From Beroe forskalii (Eukaryota; Ctenophora; Nuda; Beroida; Beroidae), in NCBI GenBank assembly GCA_011033025.1, contig WFMF01000084.1, forward strand, positions 124,001 through 188,000: 64,000 nt of DNA. Reading direction: 5' to 3'. The translations under genes and the position numbers were made by a program. Position 1 is the stretch's first letter. Each line of letters opens with the position of its first letter. The notes beneath the pieces were generated by a model, which ran no database searches, was not told the DNA's origin, and saw only the letters and a program-made list of their open reading frames with translations. This document shows, piece by piece, positions 1-13,729 of the stretch.

Positions 1-56
1 CAGTGTCATGGTGTCAGTGTCATGGTGTCAGTGTCATGGTGTTAGTGATTTGGTGA
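1..56. repeat. 14-bp minisatellite (TGACACC family), left edge
   Basis: The first bases are a direct repeat of cagtgtcatggtgt, about three copies and then a degraded copy. On the minus strand the core reads TGACACCATGACAC. It lies just downstream of the last visible exon of the minus-strand Ig-like gene, so it is probably intronic. The same TGACACC core recurs at 13.7-14.6, 29.0-29.2, 48.6-48.8 and 50.2-51.1 kb. Confidence 0.8.
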
Positions 57-193
57 AAGGCAAGGTTTTATCTATAAGTAGGCATGAAATAACTTCAAAT
101 TTTAGGATTACATTTATTATTCATGTACATTTCCGTCCTGCAAATCAACCCTCTCTCTCCTTCCAACCCTCTCCTGTCCTGATCCTCACTTAC

Positions 194-1168
194 AGACTAC
201 ATCGAGATACACAGTCCGGGACACGATGGTGTGGGTTGTTCCGTCCACCAGAGTGACTGCTGCTAGGCACTGGTAAAAGTGGTTATCTGCTCCTGACATG
301 TCCTTATTATCAGTGGTGGCAGATCCTGTCTTAGCCTTCCACTGTACTGATGTCATGGTGCACTCGCTGCTATCGGTTGTCGAACTGCACACCTGAAAAC
401 ACCAGTAATTGTCAAACCTGGTTAAAAAAGAGGAAAGAGATACGATTTAAACGAAATAAATTAACATATTTATTAACCATGAAAAATGACAAGATATAGA
501 CATAAGATATAGACATAAAATGAAAAAAGCCCCAAGGCCCTAATTACAACAAGCCTCTGATTAATGATGATAACAGTCTCCGCGACCAAAATAAAAGTAG
601 CTGATTTTAATAATGAATCTGATTTAATAAACTGAAATCGGGAATATTTTCGGAATTCTACTCCGTCATCAATCTCAAATTTGATTGTATAAAGTTGTGT
701 TGTAAAGTTTAAAACAAGCCCCTAGATAGTAACAGGTAGCTCACCTGAGCTGCGCTTTGGTATGTACTGAGGGTGTTCGTCTGCAGGGCACCCGCTCTGT
801 AGAACTTGTATACAACACTTTGTACTGAGGGGTGGTCAGCATCTTCTAACTGACACCTGGTAAGAGAAGGAGATGACAACACTTGACAACACTTCACAAC
901 AGCTGACAACACGTTAAAACTTGAACACACCACTTTAAACTGAAAGGTGGTCCGCATCTTCTACCAGGCATCTGGTAAGAGAAGGAGATGACAACACTTT
1001 CCAACAGCAGTTGAAATCTGACAAAACATAATAATAATAAACGTGTAAATGGAAACAATTGCTCACATAAATTTAACATCGGCATCCTTCTTCGCCACAC
1101 ATCGGTAGTTGTTGTCCATTAGTTTAACAGTTCCATCCTGTTCCTCACATGTCAGGTAGAGGTTGATG
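194..1168 (-). CDS. Ig-like ectodomain gene, interior exons only (partial)
   Basis: Three minus-strand exons are visible: about 1067-1168, 745-856 and 194-392. They match three consecutive exons of the plus-strand gene at 24.7-31.8 kb. The first ends in phase 2 (AT), joining G to make ATG, then a Cys-Gln start; the paralogue has a Cys-Glu start there. The second holds an E-D-A-D-H-P motif against T-D-K-D-H-P in the paralogue and ends in phase 0. The third has SVQW, YQC and LDV like its paralogue and ends in phase 1 at gtaagtga. The upstream edge of the first exon is uncertain (acceptor cccag at 1169-1171 or ttttag near 1219), and its phase there does not match the paralogue. The gene continues off the left edge. 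It probably encodes a secreted or surface-anchored Ig-like protein; signal peptide and anchor are not visible. Confidence 0.75.
941..1000 (-). pseudogene. decayed duplicate of the 745-856 exon start
   Basis: Positions 941-1000 repeat positions 826-885, covering the acceptor region and the first part of the exon. On the minus strand, after an intact CAG, the copy reads C-L-V-E-D-A-D-H-L-S-V and then meets TAA, where the functional exon reads C-Q-L-E-D-A-D-H-P-S-V and continues. The copy keeps the frame for eleven codons and has no donor, so it is best read as a pseudoexon left by a tandem duplication of about 115 bp spacing. Confidence 0.7.
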
Positions 1169-1239
1169 CTGGGACAACAACAGACCTCCTCAGAGGTTGA
1201 GATCCTCAGGATCAAGGCCCTAAAACGGGGTGTCAGTGG

Positions 1240-1358
1240 CAGTTCGAACTGCAGTTTTGGTTGCGCGGCGTAAGTCTGCGCGGCGTTAAGACTTATAATC
1301 AACATTTCTTTACGCCGCGCAAACTTACGCCGTGCACACAAAACTGCAGTTCGAACTG
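1240..1358. mobile_element. 119-bp palindromic MITE-like element
   Basis: The ends are perfect 20-bp inverted repeats (cagttcgaactgcagttttg), each itself containing the palindrome cagttcgaactg. Inside, gcgcggcgtaag on the left pairs with cttacgccgtgc on the right, and gcgcggcgt pairs with acgccgcgc. There is no coding capacity. I see no clear target-site duplication. The GCGCGGCGT core is shared with the elements at 14.06-14.18 kb and 49.6-49.75 kb. Confidence 0.7.
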
Positions 1359-4329
1359 TTACCGTATGGTTATCAATGATCCATAGTAGCGGTGTCGTAC
1401 AATCACAGTGCACTATGCTTGATAAGAACTTCATTAAAAGCAAAGAGACTAGTGTATTAGTGTAATGGAGAAAGCACATGGGTATCAAATCTTTAAATCT
1501 GAAATTCAATCTAAGCAAAACCTCCTCATTATTTGAACTTACCAGCAAAGGAGAAATATCGTCTGAAATACGGATCCAGAAGACATGGAAGTGACGAGTG
1601 GCAAGGATATGATCCTTCTTTATCGTTCACACTTTCTACTTCTCAACTTATTTACCTACTCAAATTTGATTGTATATTGTACAAGTCTTGTGGGTAGTAT
1701 TTCTTGTGTATTGTACTGTTCGTATGTTGTAGGAAGCACACCATATTGAACGAGCACGATATCACAAGAAATTACGAAGTGAAACTCTGTAGTTAGAACA
1801 GGGCATGGGAATTGGGACTACGAGCCCCCTAGCGTTTGAAAGGCCCCCTCTAGAAAAATCTTAGAGGGGCCATAGCCCTACTTTAGATTTTCTCAAAAAT
1901 TTGGACATCAAATGGAAGTTAAAGTTGAGATTAAGTTCAGTTAGTCAGGAAATTTCTTGAATTTCACCTTTTAGAGTCAAATCAATCATTAAAACATGGT
2001 TTTCGTTGTATATTTATGCAAAATAGAAAAAATTAGGGCTATGAAAAATGAAAATTTGCTTATGTGAAAACCTTGGCCCCCCTTAGTTTTCAACCCCCTA
2101 CAAAAAATCTAGGGGGAGAGGCCTTTGACCCCACTAACTCGGAAAAGTGTGTAATGGCATGGAGCAGCAATTCCAAGCCATTAACCCTGCTTCTTAGTCA
2201 TGAAAAGCTGAAGAATATTTTGCAATTCCAACTATCAATCGGACTGGAAGAAAAAAACCGCATATCAGAATCTTAAGTCTTGTCGTCGTGAGAAAATCGA
2301 AAGAAAACATAAGAAAATCATTAGAAACCATGGGAAATCTAATGGTAGCAGTTAACCATCACTACTGACACACGGTGCAAGATCGCTACATAACTACTCA
2401 GTTACCCATTTCAAGCGAACATACTTCCTGTAAAGGTGATTCTAATTCCTAAGTGTTGTGAGAAAATGGTGTTAGGAGTGAAGGGTGTATACTGCATTGT
2501 TGCATATGCTCAATGCTCATATTCAAGAATATACCCGATGCAATGCACATATTTTGAGATCCACTAACAGCTGTACACAACAGCTCCCACTGGATATTTA
2601 TCGCGATTTGGAGGTTGAACTTCAAGATGTGGTTTGTATCTCAAGATCTGGTTTGTAAAATAAGAAAATAAAAATTTAAAAAAAACAAAAACAAAAAACT
2701 CGGAGTTGTGAAAAACGCTGATATAACTGGTATTAGAGTAGTAACCACTAACCAGAAACATGCGGCGAGAAAATATGTAACATGAGAAAGGAAGACGAAC
2801 TAACCAAGTGTGGGATTCAGTACGAAAAGAAGTGAAATTTTATACCTGCCGTCGCCGAGCAGCACATTGAAAGATAAAGCCAATTTACACATCAAGACAA
2901 CCGAAAATTGGAACCGTAAAACTAAATTGGCATATTGTTTCAATTCTTTGGGTGGTTTTATCGTTTGATAAAACCATCGCTTATCATCACAACAAACGAT
3001 AAACCAACCAGAAAAATTGAACGATAAAAGCTGAATTTTACAGGAAAACTGTTATACCTGTATACCTGGACAACACATATTGAGATATTGAGAGAGCAGC
3101 ACAGCATTTTACTGTGACTGAAATCATTGTGACCTACTGAATCTAGTACTTGTGATTGTTATGTAATGAGTGTAAGTATTGTGTCCTAGAGTACCTTGCA
3201 GTTGTCGAAAATTAAAAGTTGTACGGATGGTTGGATGAGTACAACTTAACGCGATATGACAACTTGAAGTGCATTATAATCAGACTGCAAATCATAATCT
3301 TACTGAATCTCAACAAATGAGACCTGTAAAGCAAAGCACATAATCATAAGCAGTGTAGGCTATCCTCTTGCGGCCCCCGGGCCCAACCTCTCTTATATAT
3401 ATAAGCAGTGTAGGTACAAATTACCAACGAAAGGATACAAGCGTAACAGCATATATACACATAGTATAAAATAGCTTCATTATGAATTTAAAAGAAGCGC
3501 TCAGTGTATGCGATTATAACTGAGGCATTGAACAGTGATATGTACAACTATACATGCCATACATGATAGGTACATTGTACAATACGCAATATACATACAT
3601 GCGGTTACTCATTTTTAAGTTCGAGAGACTAATTTAGTTGAGAATTGCACAATGTACACGATATTATATTATACCTGCAAAATAGAAAGAAAAACTTTCA
3701 AAACAAACAGAAAATATCATTCCGCTATACCTATCCACAGTAGCCCTGGCAACAGGGACCTCCCAGCGGGAGGTCCCGTCTTAGGGACTCTGTTTGGATC
3801 TCTTGTAGATCCATCCCCCGTTTAGTACCGTCAACAACGGTACATACAAAGCGAAAATTGGGAAAATTGTAATATGAGCATAAAACAAACTGCATATTTT
3901 CCTTACAATTACTATACAAAAACGAATGTGTAGTATGTTAGCGTGTGTTGCCATGGCAACCCGGCACAATATGCTGCATATGAAGTTAAATCATTCAATT
4001 GAAGGAATGGCTTCGCAACTTATAATAACGGAAAACGAAAGCAAAAGTAGGGCAGCCAACTATAGCATAATCACGCAGGACAAATGACAAAATGCACGGC
4101 AATGGGAAAAAAGCCACCAAGTACAAGACATGGTGGCAGTTAAATTGATAGCTTGATGTTATATTTGGACCAATTCCAAACATAGGTTCCAAACATATGT
4201 TCGACTCTGAGCATATAAAATGTTACACTTGAAAGTGCACAGAGTACAAGAAATTTGATGAGTTTTCAATATGTAGTAAGCGTTGATACTCCAACAGTTG
4301 ATTTGACTATGTATGGAATAATTGCCCAG
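1359..4329. other. no gene seen; small hairpins
   Basis: No exon with good splice sites or a recognisable protein was found. Two hairpins rich in C/G runs occur: ggccccctcta pairs with tagaggggcc at about 1842-1871, and cccccta pairs with taggggg at about 2094-2117. At 3350-3415 a 14-bp direct repeat (ataagcagtgtagg) flanks about 40 bp including a cggcccccgggcccaa block. At 3747-3770 gggacctcc-cagc-gggaggtccc forms a short hairpin. Confidence 0.5.
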
Positions 4330-4862
4330 GTTAAGTGGCAAGTGCCATACATGAATGTAGAACAGTGTGTACATCTAGAGTGTATAGTGGCAAGTGCTAT
4401 ACATGAATGTAGAATGGTGTGTACAACTAGAGTGTATAGTGGCTAGTGCTAAACATGAATGGAGAGTGGTGTGTACATCTAATGTATAGTGCAATATACA
4501 TGAATGTAGAACAGTGTGTACATCTAGAGTGTATAGTGGCAAGTGCTATACATGAATGTAGAATGAACACCATGTGCAACTAGAGTGTATAGTGGCTTAC
4601 CAGTGCTAAACATGAATGGAGGTGGTGTGTACATCCAATACCAGTGCTATACAATATACAGCTGAATGTAACCCATGCACATTTCGTGCATAGTGGCAAG
4701 AACTATACATTAGGGTGTAGAATAATTAAGTGTAGGTACATCAAGTGTATAGTGGCAAATGCTATACAAGGTTGTAGAATTGAGCGTATACTGTATAGTT
4801 TATACCTAGTCTATAGTGGCAAGTGCTATACAAAATACATGAATGTAGAATTGAGTGTATAA
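4330..4862. repeat. degenerate ~55-bp tandem repeat
   Basis: About nine diverged copies share the words tagtggcaagtgctatacatgaa, tgtagaacagtgtgta and catctagagtgta in that order. Copy length varies by small indels. Single words from the array (tgtatagtgcaactc) recur at 5345-5435. Short open frames across the array follow the repeat and are not evidence of a gene. Confidence 0.75.
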
Positions 4863-7800
4863 CCCGTGTTTTGACTAAACAGATGATAAAAAGAACACCA
4901 GGTGCAACATCATCCTGGGTTTACCACAGGAATCAGTAAATATGGGACAAGTTCAGGACAAAACCATGAAACTCAGGTGACAGCTGTCAGGTAACCATAC
5001 ACCACCACAGTAGAAAGCTGTGTACCATCACAATATATAAGGGCTTAGTAACCTGTATTGTGTGAAAATCAAATCTACATTGAAATGCATTATCGGAAAA
5101 TAACGAACTGAATCCTTATAAGAGCTAGCATCTATCCCAGCCAAGAAAAGAATAAGTGAAGAAATTACACAGATTGAAGTTTATCAAATGGAGGCGCAAT
5201 CAGAGGGATGCATTTGAGCATTTGGAGCAATATTTATGAGAAAAAGTTGACGGTAAGCGTCAAGAATCAGTAGAACACACAGAATACATGACACAACTAC
5301 AAACTAAATCGGGCATAGTAAGGCTTGAGCACTGACAATATGACATAATCGTGTACAATGAAATGTATAGTGCAACTCAAGGCTAGAGCATAATATGAAA
5401 ATCGTGTACTATGTAATGTATAGTGCAACTCGATGATGTAGAAAGGACTGAGCATCAGCAGGGAGGTAAAGTATTACGCAGCAAAGTATACACAATTAAA
5501 TGCTTCACAATGACGAAATGTAACTTAGTGCAGGCACATATGCATTGTACACTTACTACTGAAGTCTAGGAAATCAGTACGATGTACACTGTACATTTTA
5601 CATGGTTAACGGAGCACAAAATCTCGTACAAATGCAGTCCCTAAGATACACATTCATAACTATACACATTCAGTATACAACTATACACATTCCGCCTGTA
5701 TACACGGTTAAGTTATACACTCAACTAATGTTATAACAACAACGCATTACATTCAGCAGAGAAACGAAATGTAGCTCATCAATGTACACAACTACACAGT
5801 ACATGGTACACTGCGGTGTTCAAGTAGCGTGACACACAACGCGCCGTGTTCTCGACCAATGAGAGCGCAGGATTTTACCGCGCTCAGTGTTCTCGACCAA
5901 TCAGAGCGCTGGATTTTACCGCGCTCAGCGCTCGGTCCAGGTTCCTGCTCGAATAGGAGACAGAAGTGATCCGTCTAAATGTCGTGTACAATGTATTGCA
6001 ATACATATTGTACCTTGTTTGGAAATATCCTGGTGCAGACTGTAGCAGACTGCAGCTATTCGTAATTCGTACATGCCTATCATACATACCACTTTTTCAT
6101 ATTCTTTGGAATGTGTTTGGAGTGTTATTTTTTCAATAGTTTTTAAAACTGTCAATCATCCTCATTCTATAATTAGGATGGATGTATCTGGGGAGGGAAA
6201 ACACACTTGTTGAGTAATGAAGCTGATCGAAAATCCTGCTTTAATGGTCATTTCTGATTAGTGATTCGATTACCAAAATTTTGACACTTGTCTATCCTCT
6301 TTCGCTTTTCAGTTCATCTTGACTAATTCCGTTGTCATGATCTTGGTGTTTCTTTTAAGTTTGATTTATTATTAGATTGAAATATGTATCATTTCATAAT
6401 CTCATACTGCGGCGAATTACTAAATTATCAATTGTCTAGTTTCCATCCCGAATTAGCGAGACTTTCCGGCTTTTATGATATTCCTCCATAATTAATGAAG
6501 CATTAGTCGTTTTAATGTGAGAACTACCAATTTAGCAACAGGTAGTGATAGCCAATTAATGATCCGTTTAAGACAGATTTGCCTGTGTTCTGGTTTCACT
6601 TCCACGTAACTTCCTATAAAAACTTGCAAGCTAAAACTTGAGTGTAAGGATCCTTCTAGACTGTTGGGAGGTTAAAATGACGCCATTACTACCGTTTTAA
6701 GGGGATAATCGATGACCTCACGTCGCTTATTTTTGTCGATTTTGACGTAAAGATTTATCAATCGATCTCTGTAAATCTGTCAATTACATGTTGCCAAGCT
6801 ACATCTTCTGACAAATAACTATTAACACAGCTAGTATGTGTTCTCATTAAAATACACTTACAACCAATCAGCACCTGTACCGCGACAGATCAAAGCCAAT
6901 TAAATCCATTTAACCGATCACGTGACCCTTGCTGCACCCAGTTAATAGATTTACACGTGAGACAAACATGAAAAGTATACGGACTGCGCACTAAATATGG
7001 GCCCTGCCACGCCATCAACACACCATTTTAAAGCCTGATAATGACGTTACTCTCAACCGCCTCCTCTTCCAAGGTTACATATAGCCGTGGATGAATAAGG
7101 CAACTCGTAGTGGTTAATATAGTATAGCAAGATCGCTGACGTTTTAGTTGAGATTGCCGAGTTCACTAGTAGGTTAATATATGTTAATTCTAAATTATTT
7201 ATTTGTAATAGTGTCTAGACTGCGGTTGTACTTAGCTACTTTCAGACGTTTAATGCTACGATATAATCCTTATACTGATCAAAATCAATTTCAGTTGTGA
7301 ATTATGGATCTTATGGTTTATTGGTTTCTTTTAATGCTCATTGAGTATTGCGTAAGGTTGTAATTTACCAGCCGTCGACTCCTCTTCTCGAAGTTTTGAC
7401 CTTCCAGGGAAACATCGGTAATATGATTCCTGATTTAGTGATTTAATGTGACGTAAGTTCTAGAAATCAGGTTTTTACGAACTTTACGACGAAACAAGTC
7501 ATAATATACAAAGCAATGTTATGAAAACAAAAGGAGGAGAGAACGCCAAATACTATGCGTAGGCTCAAGAAATCTACACAATTGTACATTATCCTCCCCC
7601 ACAGTGCGATGATCATGCGTTGTTCAATGTCATTATCACACCACTTCGTGATGTAATGATGACGTAATAGTCACATGATCACAAGTACCAATTAGGACTC
7701 ATATAATGAATCATACACACAATGAAGTAACGGTTCCCCGCATAGAATTACCCCGGTAAACATTCAAATTGTAACCAGTGAAACAATTAAGAAATACACA

Positions 7801-8100
7801 GAACTATAATGGAAACCAAAAAAACAAATCCTAATTGAAATCCTAATTGTGACTTACTGGTTATAATTTGAACAAATCCTAATTGTAAAACTTCCCCGAT
7901 CCTAAAACATTCTAACAAGTTGAACAGTACATATAAGGTGGACATACTTTGGTAAACTCTACCTTTGAACCAACGCTCAACTGCGTAACGTAAGACTGTG
8001 AGAAAGTCACTTGGAATTACAAATTACATATTAATACGTTCTCACTCTGAGAGGTGTGCAAATGCCCTTCCCAAGTCCCCAATTATACACGCTAAGCATA
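4863..8100. other. no gene seen
   Basis: AT-rich sequence without supportable exons. It holds the 41-bp tandem duplication described at 5846-5928 and scattered TGACGTCA-like words (for example near 7040 and 7660) that resemble the dispersed element at 8101-8164. Confidence 0.45.
5846..5928. repeat. 41-bp tandem duplication
   Basis: Two adjacent copies of a unit beginning gtgttctcgaccaat and ending accgcgctca. They differ at only a few positions, so the duplication is fairly recent. Confidence 0.8.
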
Positions 8101-8164
8101 AATAGGCGGTCGTTATGACGTCATTGACATTTCGCGCGCTGCCAAATTGTTGAAACCGCCTATT
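8101..8164. mobile_element. 64-bp MITE-like element, AATAGGCGGT termini
   Basis: It is bounded by the inverted repeat aataggcggt ... accgcctatt and carries tgacgtcattgacat just inside the left end. Related copies or fragments lie at 11733-11801, 49323-49391 (both with tgacgtcat and a terminal aaccgcct), 9340-9362 and in the loop of the big palindrome near 37108-37152. It has no coding capacity. Confidence 0.6.
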
Positions 8165-11100
8165 TTTTAGACAGGCATTATCAGCACTGGAAGTGAGATG
8201 ACGTTATTTTTCATAGACTGATACAGCTATAAAGTATATTTAAGTCAAACTAATTCATCCAAGCAAAAGGAAATTAATGATGGATTTTCATTTCTAATAC
8301 AATAACCATCAGCCCCACGTGAAAATGAAGATGGTGCGGTAGCCTTCCGTTGCAGAGAGTTCTGCTGATGATGGATGCAGTAATCTTATGTTTAATTTCA
8401 TTCTCACCATATTTTAGTAAAATATTAAGACCTACATAGCGCGTTAATTGGTCAAAAAATCAATTTTTGATCTCAATAGTAGGGTTTTAATCCTAAGGAC
8501 GGTTAAAAGCGTAAAAAGTCGGTTATAACTGTTGAAAATGGAATCTTTTCCTGATCGTAGGCCTCAAAATTCTAAATTTTAATTGGTAACGCATTTAATT
8601 TGAATTTTGAATACTTACAAAAATTTCGAACAGATACCAAAAAAGATGCTTATTCCAAAAGAAAGGCTGAAGTCATGGCTAAACTTGTAAAGAGGTTTAT
8701 TTGTTCAGTTGTTCACACTCATTTGTAGTTCTGTAATTTTCGAGGCAGTTGGGGCAATATTTCTACTTATAAATGTGAGTTTGAGAGTATTTATGTTATG
8801 TAGATCTCGAAATATGCCATGACATACCTACAAACAACCTCAGGCGTAGGTCCTTGCCAACCCAGTTTACATAACTCCTGCCATGTTAATAATAACCGCT
8901 ATAGCTGAGCTCTATAACTACCCAGTATATATTATGTTCTCCAAGAGCTCACTTCAAAATGAGAGTGAAATCGTTTAAATAGGATCCTTATATTGGTTTA
9001 TATAATAGGACGTTTAGTGTGTACATATATATACAGTCGCCGCGAGTGTTTTAAATGCGAAGTAAAAATGCAATTATATAGTTTTCGAGCAATTATAACT
9101 GTCATTTTATATAGTTCAGTTAAGTACAAAATGACTTCTTTTCCGAAGGATTTATTCGACTTTTTAAAAGTTCGTTAGGATTCCTCGCATAACTTGAGAG
9201 CGATTTTCGTGTTTTCTGCAGATTCATATATTTCCTTCCATGAGAAAGACTGTTGGGATGCGCGCGCGCGCAAACACTAGTAACTGAAAGTGATGCCCTT
9301 ATCACGATCTAAAGTGGGAGTGTTCTTGACCGTGTCATAAACGGTTAACCGCCTATTTTTCCAGCTCCGCGAGCATCTCAAAGGAGACTTTTCAGTGAAA
9401 CGAGTGGTATTTATCCCACTCGCTGGTATATAATGTACCAATGAGCTATATAGAATTTCTAAGAAGACTGGTGTTTAACTACACATGTAAGAAATCGTTT
9501 TTATCACCCCGCGCCAACCCCATGTCTAATGCCAACGCCAGGTTTAATGAACACATTATATATTTAGTATATATATAGTTACTCCAAATGCAGCTCTCTT
9601 GACAACATACGGTAAGTTAGTGACAGGTGAACGAGCGTTGAGTGTGTTGATATGATTCATCGTATGATTACTATTGTGTAAGTTTATTGTTTGGCGACTC
9701 GTTAGTTTTTGTGTTTTGATGTGAATGTGATTCAACGTATAATTACGATTGTTTATAATTGGCGATTCTTAGGTTTTTGAACAGAGAAATACACGATTAG
9801 ACTAAAGCCTTTTAGTCTAATTTTTCAATGATTCGTACTAAAATTCCTCTACGCATGATTAATAAACGCATCTAAGTAAGGATGCGTTTAACGCATCCTT
9901 ACTTAAATATTTATTGGGCAGTTTTAGGGTCAGTAATTTTATATAAGTGCGGTTACAATGAGTACCCATTATATTGTCTCCTAACATTGAAACATTCAAA
10001 GTTCATGGAAGAGAACAAAAGGGGCGTAGCTCGTATAATAGGTTAATAGGTTGTATGCATCCCAATATTCTTCTCCACAACGCTAACCTTACACAATAAA
10101 TTCTAATTCGTCTGAATAGATGGTATTGTACTCCATGAAGATGGTTTAATGACGTACGGTCTGTCTAAACCCTGTCTAAATGTTTTAAGTGCCATCACAC
10201 GCCTTTGAAGTCTGAACCGTACGAATATTATAAAGTTAATTTGTGAACTCCATCTTAAGTTAAAAATATCATCACAATTAATTATTATATCACGCGCACC
10301 GTTTCACCAACTTCCCATGCGACACTTGAAGTACATGAATATGATAATAATATTTCCTTGTGTTTGACTATATATTCGTCCAGAAAGTACCTTAATACCT
10401 CCCACTTGGGGTACTACACGCTATGATATATCCCGCCTAATCATTCCCCCAGTCTAATATTAGGGCTCTGAGGTTTGTATAGTTGATTATGTGGGCACAC
10501 CAGCTGTAGCTATTTAAGTATTCACGCTCAAGCGTGTGATTAGGAGCTATTTGTCATACCCTTCTCTTGTGGAGCCTGGTTATTTGGCAGATGAAGTCAT
10601 TCGAACAGTATTTTGAGTGACATTTTGATAGCTTTTTTCAATGTTTAATGTGACACAGTCATTAAATGAAAGCGGTATTTTTCTTTTTTTGCACGCTGAG
10701 AGTTTTATTTTCCTTCTTTCCTGGCGCGTTTGTGTTGATCTATTCTGGAGAAGTCGACTTGAAGTACTAAATAGATAAATAAACCGTTTTACCTCGGCCT
10801 TATTAAAGTTAGTTAGGTGTATGAAGTCTGGGTTTGTGTTGAGAAGCAAACTGCACAACTTGCGTAAACCAACATTTGACACAATTGTTGGTTTCGACTT
10901 TCGAGTGCCGATCGACTTTGATTTTGTCGCGGTGCTACTCGACATAATAGAACAATCGTTTAGGGAACTCATGATGGGTTTATGGTGATTATAGGTTTAG
11001 GTCCTAAACTTTAGGATAATTATATAGGTTCAGGGTACGCTTGAGTTGCAACACTACAACAGCTTTAACTACATCGCCGTATAGTACCTACTTATATTCA

Positions 11101-13729
11101 TTACGCACACAGTACTGCATGTATAGATACCTCCTCTGACCTACGATTGTTAGTACAATGTGACGATTGTGAGTTTATAGTGCTATACTAGATGTGCATT
11201 TCGTATACCCACTACCTAGTAGCTACCATGTTTGTGTGTACGGCATAGTTCCTTTACCTTATGTTCTGGATATTTTGGGTTGCATATTTATGATACAAGT
11301 GCATGAGGCATTATATAAGACGAGGCAAAGCCGAGTCATATATTGGTAATCCACCACGAAGAAAAATATACACCGAAATTATGGTAGGTTCTTCAAACGG
11401 TGGACCAAAACCTAGTGCCATGCATTTTATATGGATCTAAAAGTAAGTGAGCCATACATATATAAAACCTACATATTGTCTAGGACTTGCTGGCCAATTC
11501 CATGGTGATCCTTGTCATTATACCTCCTGTGATGTGCCATGAGCATTATCTTCAGAGGAGCAACGGGTTCAGCGATATATATTATGAGTAAACTTATGAT
11601 TCGTATAAAGACATTCGGCGGCTTTGAAATGGGCATGCCACCGCAGCATGAGCTCAATGATCTGGCGCAGCTTAATCAGTGTACCATAATATACTTCTGA
11701 GCTTTATAGTCCGAATACAAGGAATTGACAGGTGGAAGTGACGTCATTGACATGGTTTGAAGTGCTGAGTTTCTGGCGTTAAACCGCCTAATTTTCGGGC
11801 GCGGTTCCTCCTTTTCAAAGAATCTCATGTTGTGCGGGAGAAAAAGTCGAGTCAGGGTGGACGAAGTGGCTCGGTGCTGGCTTTAGATCAATTGTTGTTA
11901 AAATTAAGCTCATAACTTTCTGCTCTTCCCCCGTGTAAGTTTGTAACTTTGCTGTCCAAACATATAGATATAGAAGGAGCTATGTAAATATTTCAATGTA
12001 GGTTGATTTACATAATGGAATTGCACTTGGTACGCGACAGCGTGTTCTGTACCTTAATATTCTTAACTCTAATGACCGCATCAGCTGTGTTGTTTCAGTT
12101 GTCTAACTCTCCCGGGATAACAAGGCTTTGACACCTGCCAAAGATATACCCGTTCACAGTCCCTTTGAACGTACTGTCCACGCATGAATCTATGAATAGA
12201 ATTATAAAACTCACGCAAGATCTTTCTCTTCGAACGTTGCGCACTAACAGAAGCCGTGGCAATGGTCCAACAGAGGCTTCTTCGCCATACGTCCCACCCA
12301 AACAAATCCGCAGTTAAATTATTCTAAATCAGGTTCACCTACACTCCTATCCGTTCTAAATCTCGATATCGGATATAACGTCATCGTGTTGATTTTATAT
12401 GTTATCACACTTATCATTTTTGAACCTGTTGACGGTTTTATGGACCTTAAAGTACGTTGAAATGCGTGTCCTTATGCGATGATCATTTTTGCCGCATTTA
12501 ATTTAATTTCAGTTGTTTGATCGGATGATTGAATTGAATATATGTGCAATTTCAACTATGGGATTAAAAGGACATTTCACTTCGATTTATTTAAGATGTC
12601 TAATTATAAAATACCTTTTCACAAGTTCCTAAATGATGATAAGAAAACTGATACCCAATCTATGAATTGCGGTCAAAAAAGTAAGTAAAATAGTGAACGG
12701 ACAAAGGAAGAAATATTCGCAAAATCTTAAGTGCTCTTTGCACCCATTACATTTAAACTAATTTGTAGCTAAGCATACTGCTTACAATGCGTAAAGTGGG
12801 TTCAAAATTAAACAATTCAATCCTAATCGAAGCATGACTATCACTACACGGCCAAAATAAAACACATTTGATCATGGATATTCTGACACGCACAACAATT
12901 GTAAATAGCACCATTTTCACTTCGCAGAGCTAAGAAGAGAATAAAGAAAATCATTCATTCATTATATTTTCATACTACTATAATAAAATTAGAAATAATA
13001 ACAAATGATAAAAAAAACCTAACAAATCTGCCAGATATTCTTTTTATAACTTGCACATTTGTTATTAACACGTTCGTTTAAAATAGTCAAACGGTTGAAA
13101 TCAGTATTTGATAAGCATGACGTTCGAAGCAGCGGAAAAATAAACACGTCAAAATTATTGGTAAGCACTGTTTTTACAAATAAATATGATTTAAACCTCA
13201 CGAGGGCAAAAACGTTATTCAAACGTTATTCATGAAGCGTTACGAGTCATATCTTGCGGTGGTAAAAATTCGGTGTTCAACAAATTGCGTTGCAGGAAAA
13301 AGTAAAAGTAATGTTTACAACATATCAACTGTACAACTCTACTTCAAGAAGCTCAGATATATTAGATAGACTAGAGATAATGATTAACGTGCTATGAGTA
13401 CATAATATTATAATGCGACACTTGCATCACAAATGACTACACGCTGCTTTCAAAACACTGCCATCATTAAACACTTTTTTCTTTTCTGTTAGAAATTCTG
13501 TAAGAAATTCAGATCACATTACAAAGTTACAATAAGCAAAAAAGATATTACCCGCACAGGAAAAGATGAGGAAGAAAGTTAGGTCACAGATTGTCCATCT
13601 GCTCAAATGATCATGATGGTTTATTAAAGATAGACCAACATCAATGTAATTTGACAGGAAGTGCTCAAAACGTTTCCGGGCTTCACCATTGATGTTAAAT
13701 AAAAGGCCCTGTGCTTCTTTTTGATTTGA
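8165..13729. other. no gene seen; dispersed element fragments
   Basis: No convincing exon was found. A fragment of the GGCGGT/TGACGTCAT family lies at about 11733-11801. A hairpin at 11318-11337 (gacgaggc-aaagccgagtc) belongs to the CTCGGCTTCGCCTCG type seen at 60.9-61.3 kb. A 130-codon minus-strand frame at 10580-10972 has no recognisable domain or signal peptide and is of a length expected by chance here. Confidence 0.45.

Noticed and set aside
10580-10972. 130-codon minus-strand open frame as a gene
   Set aside because: No domain, signal peptide or splice-linked neighbour; the length is within chance for this AT-rich window.
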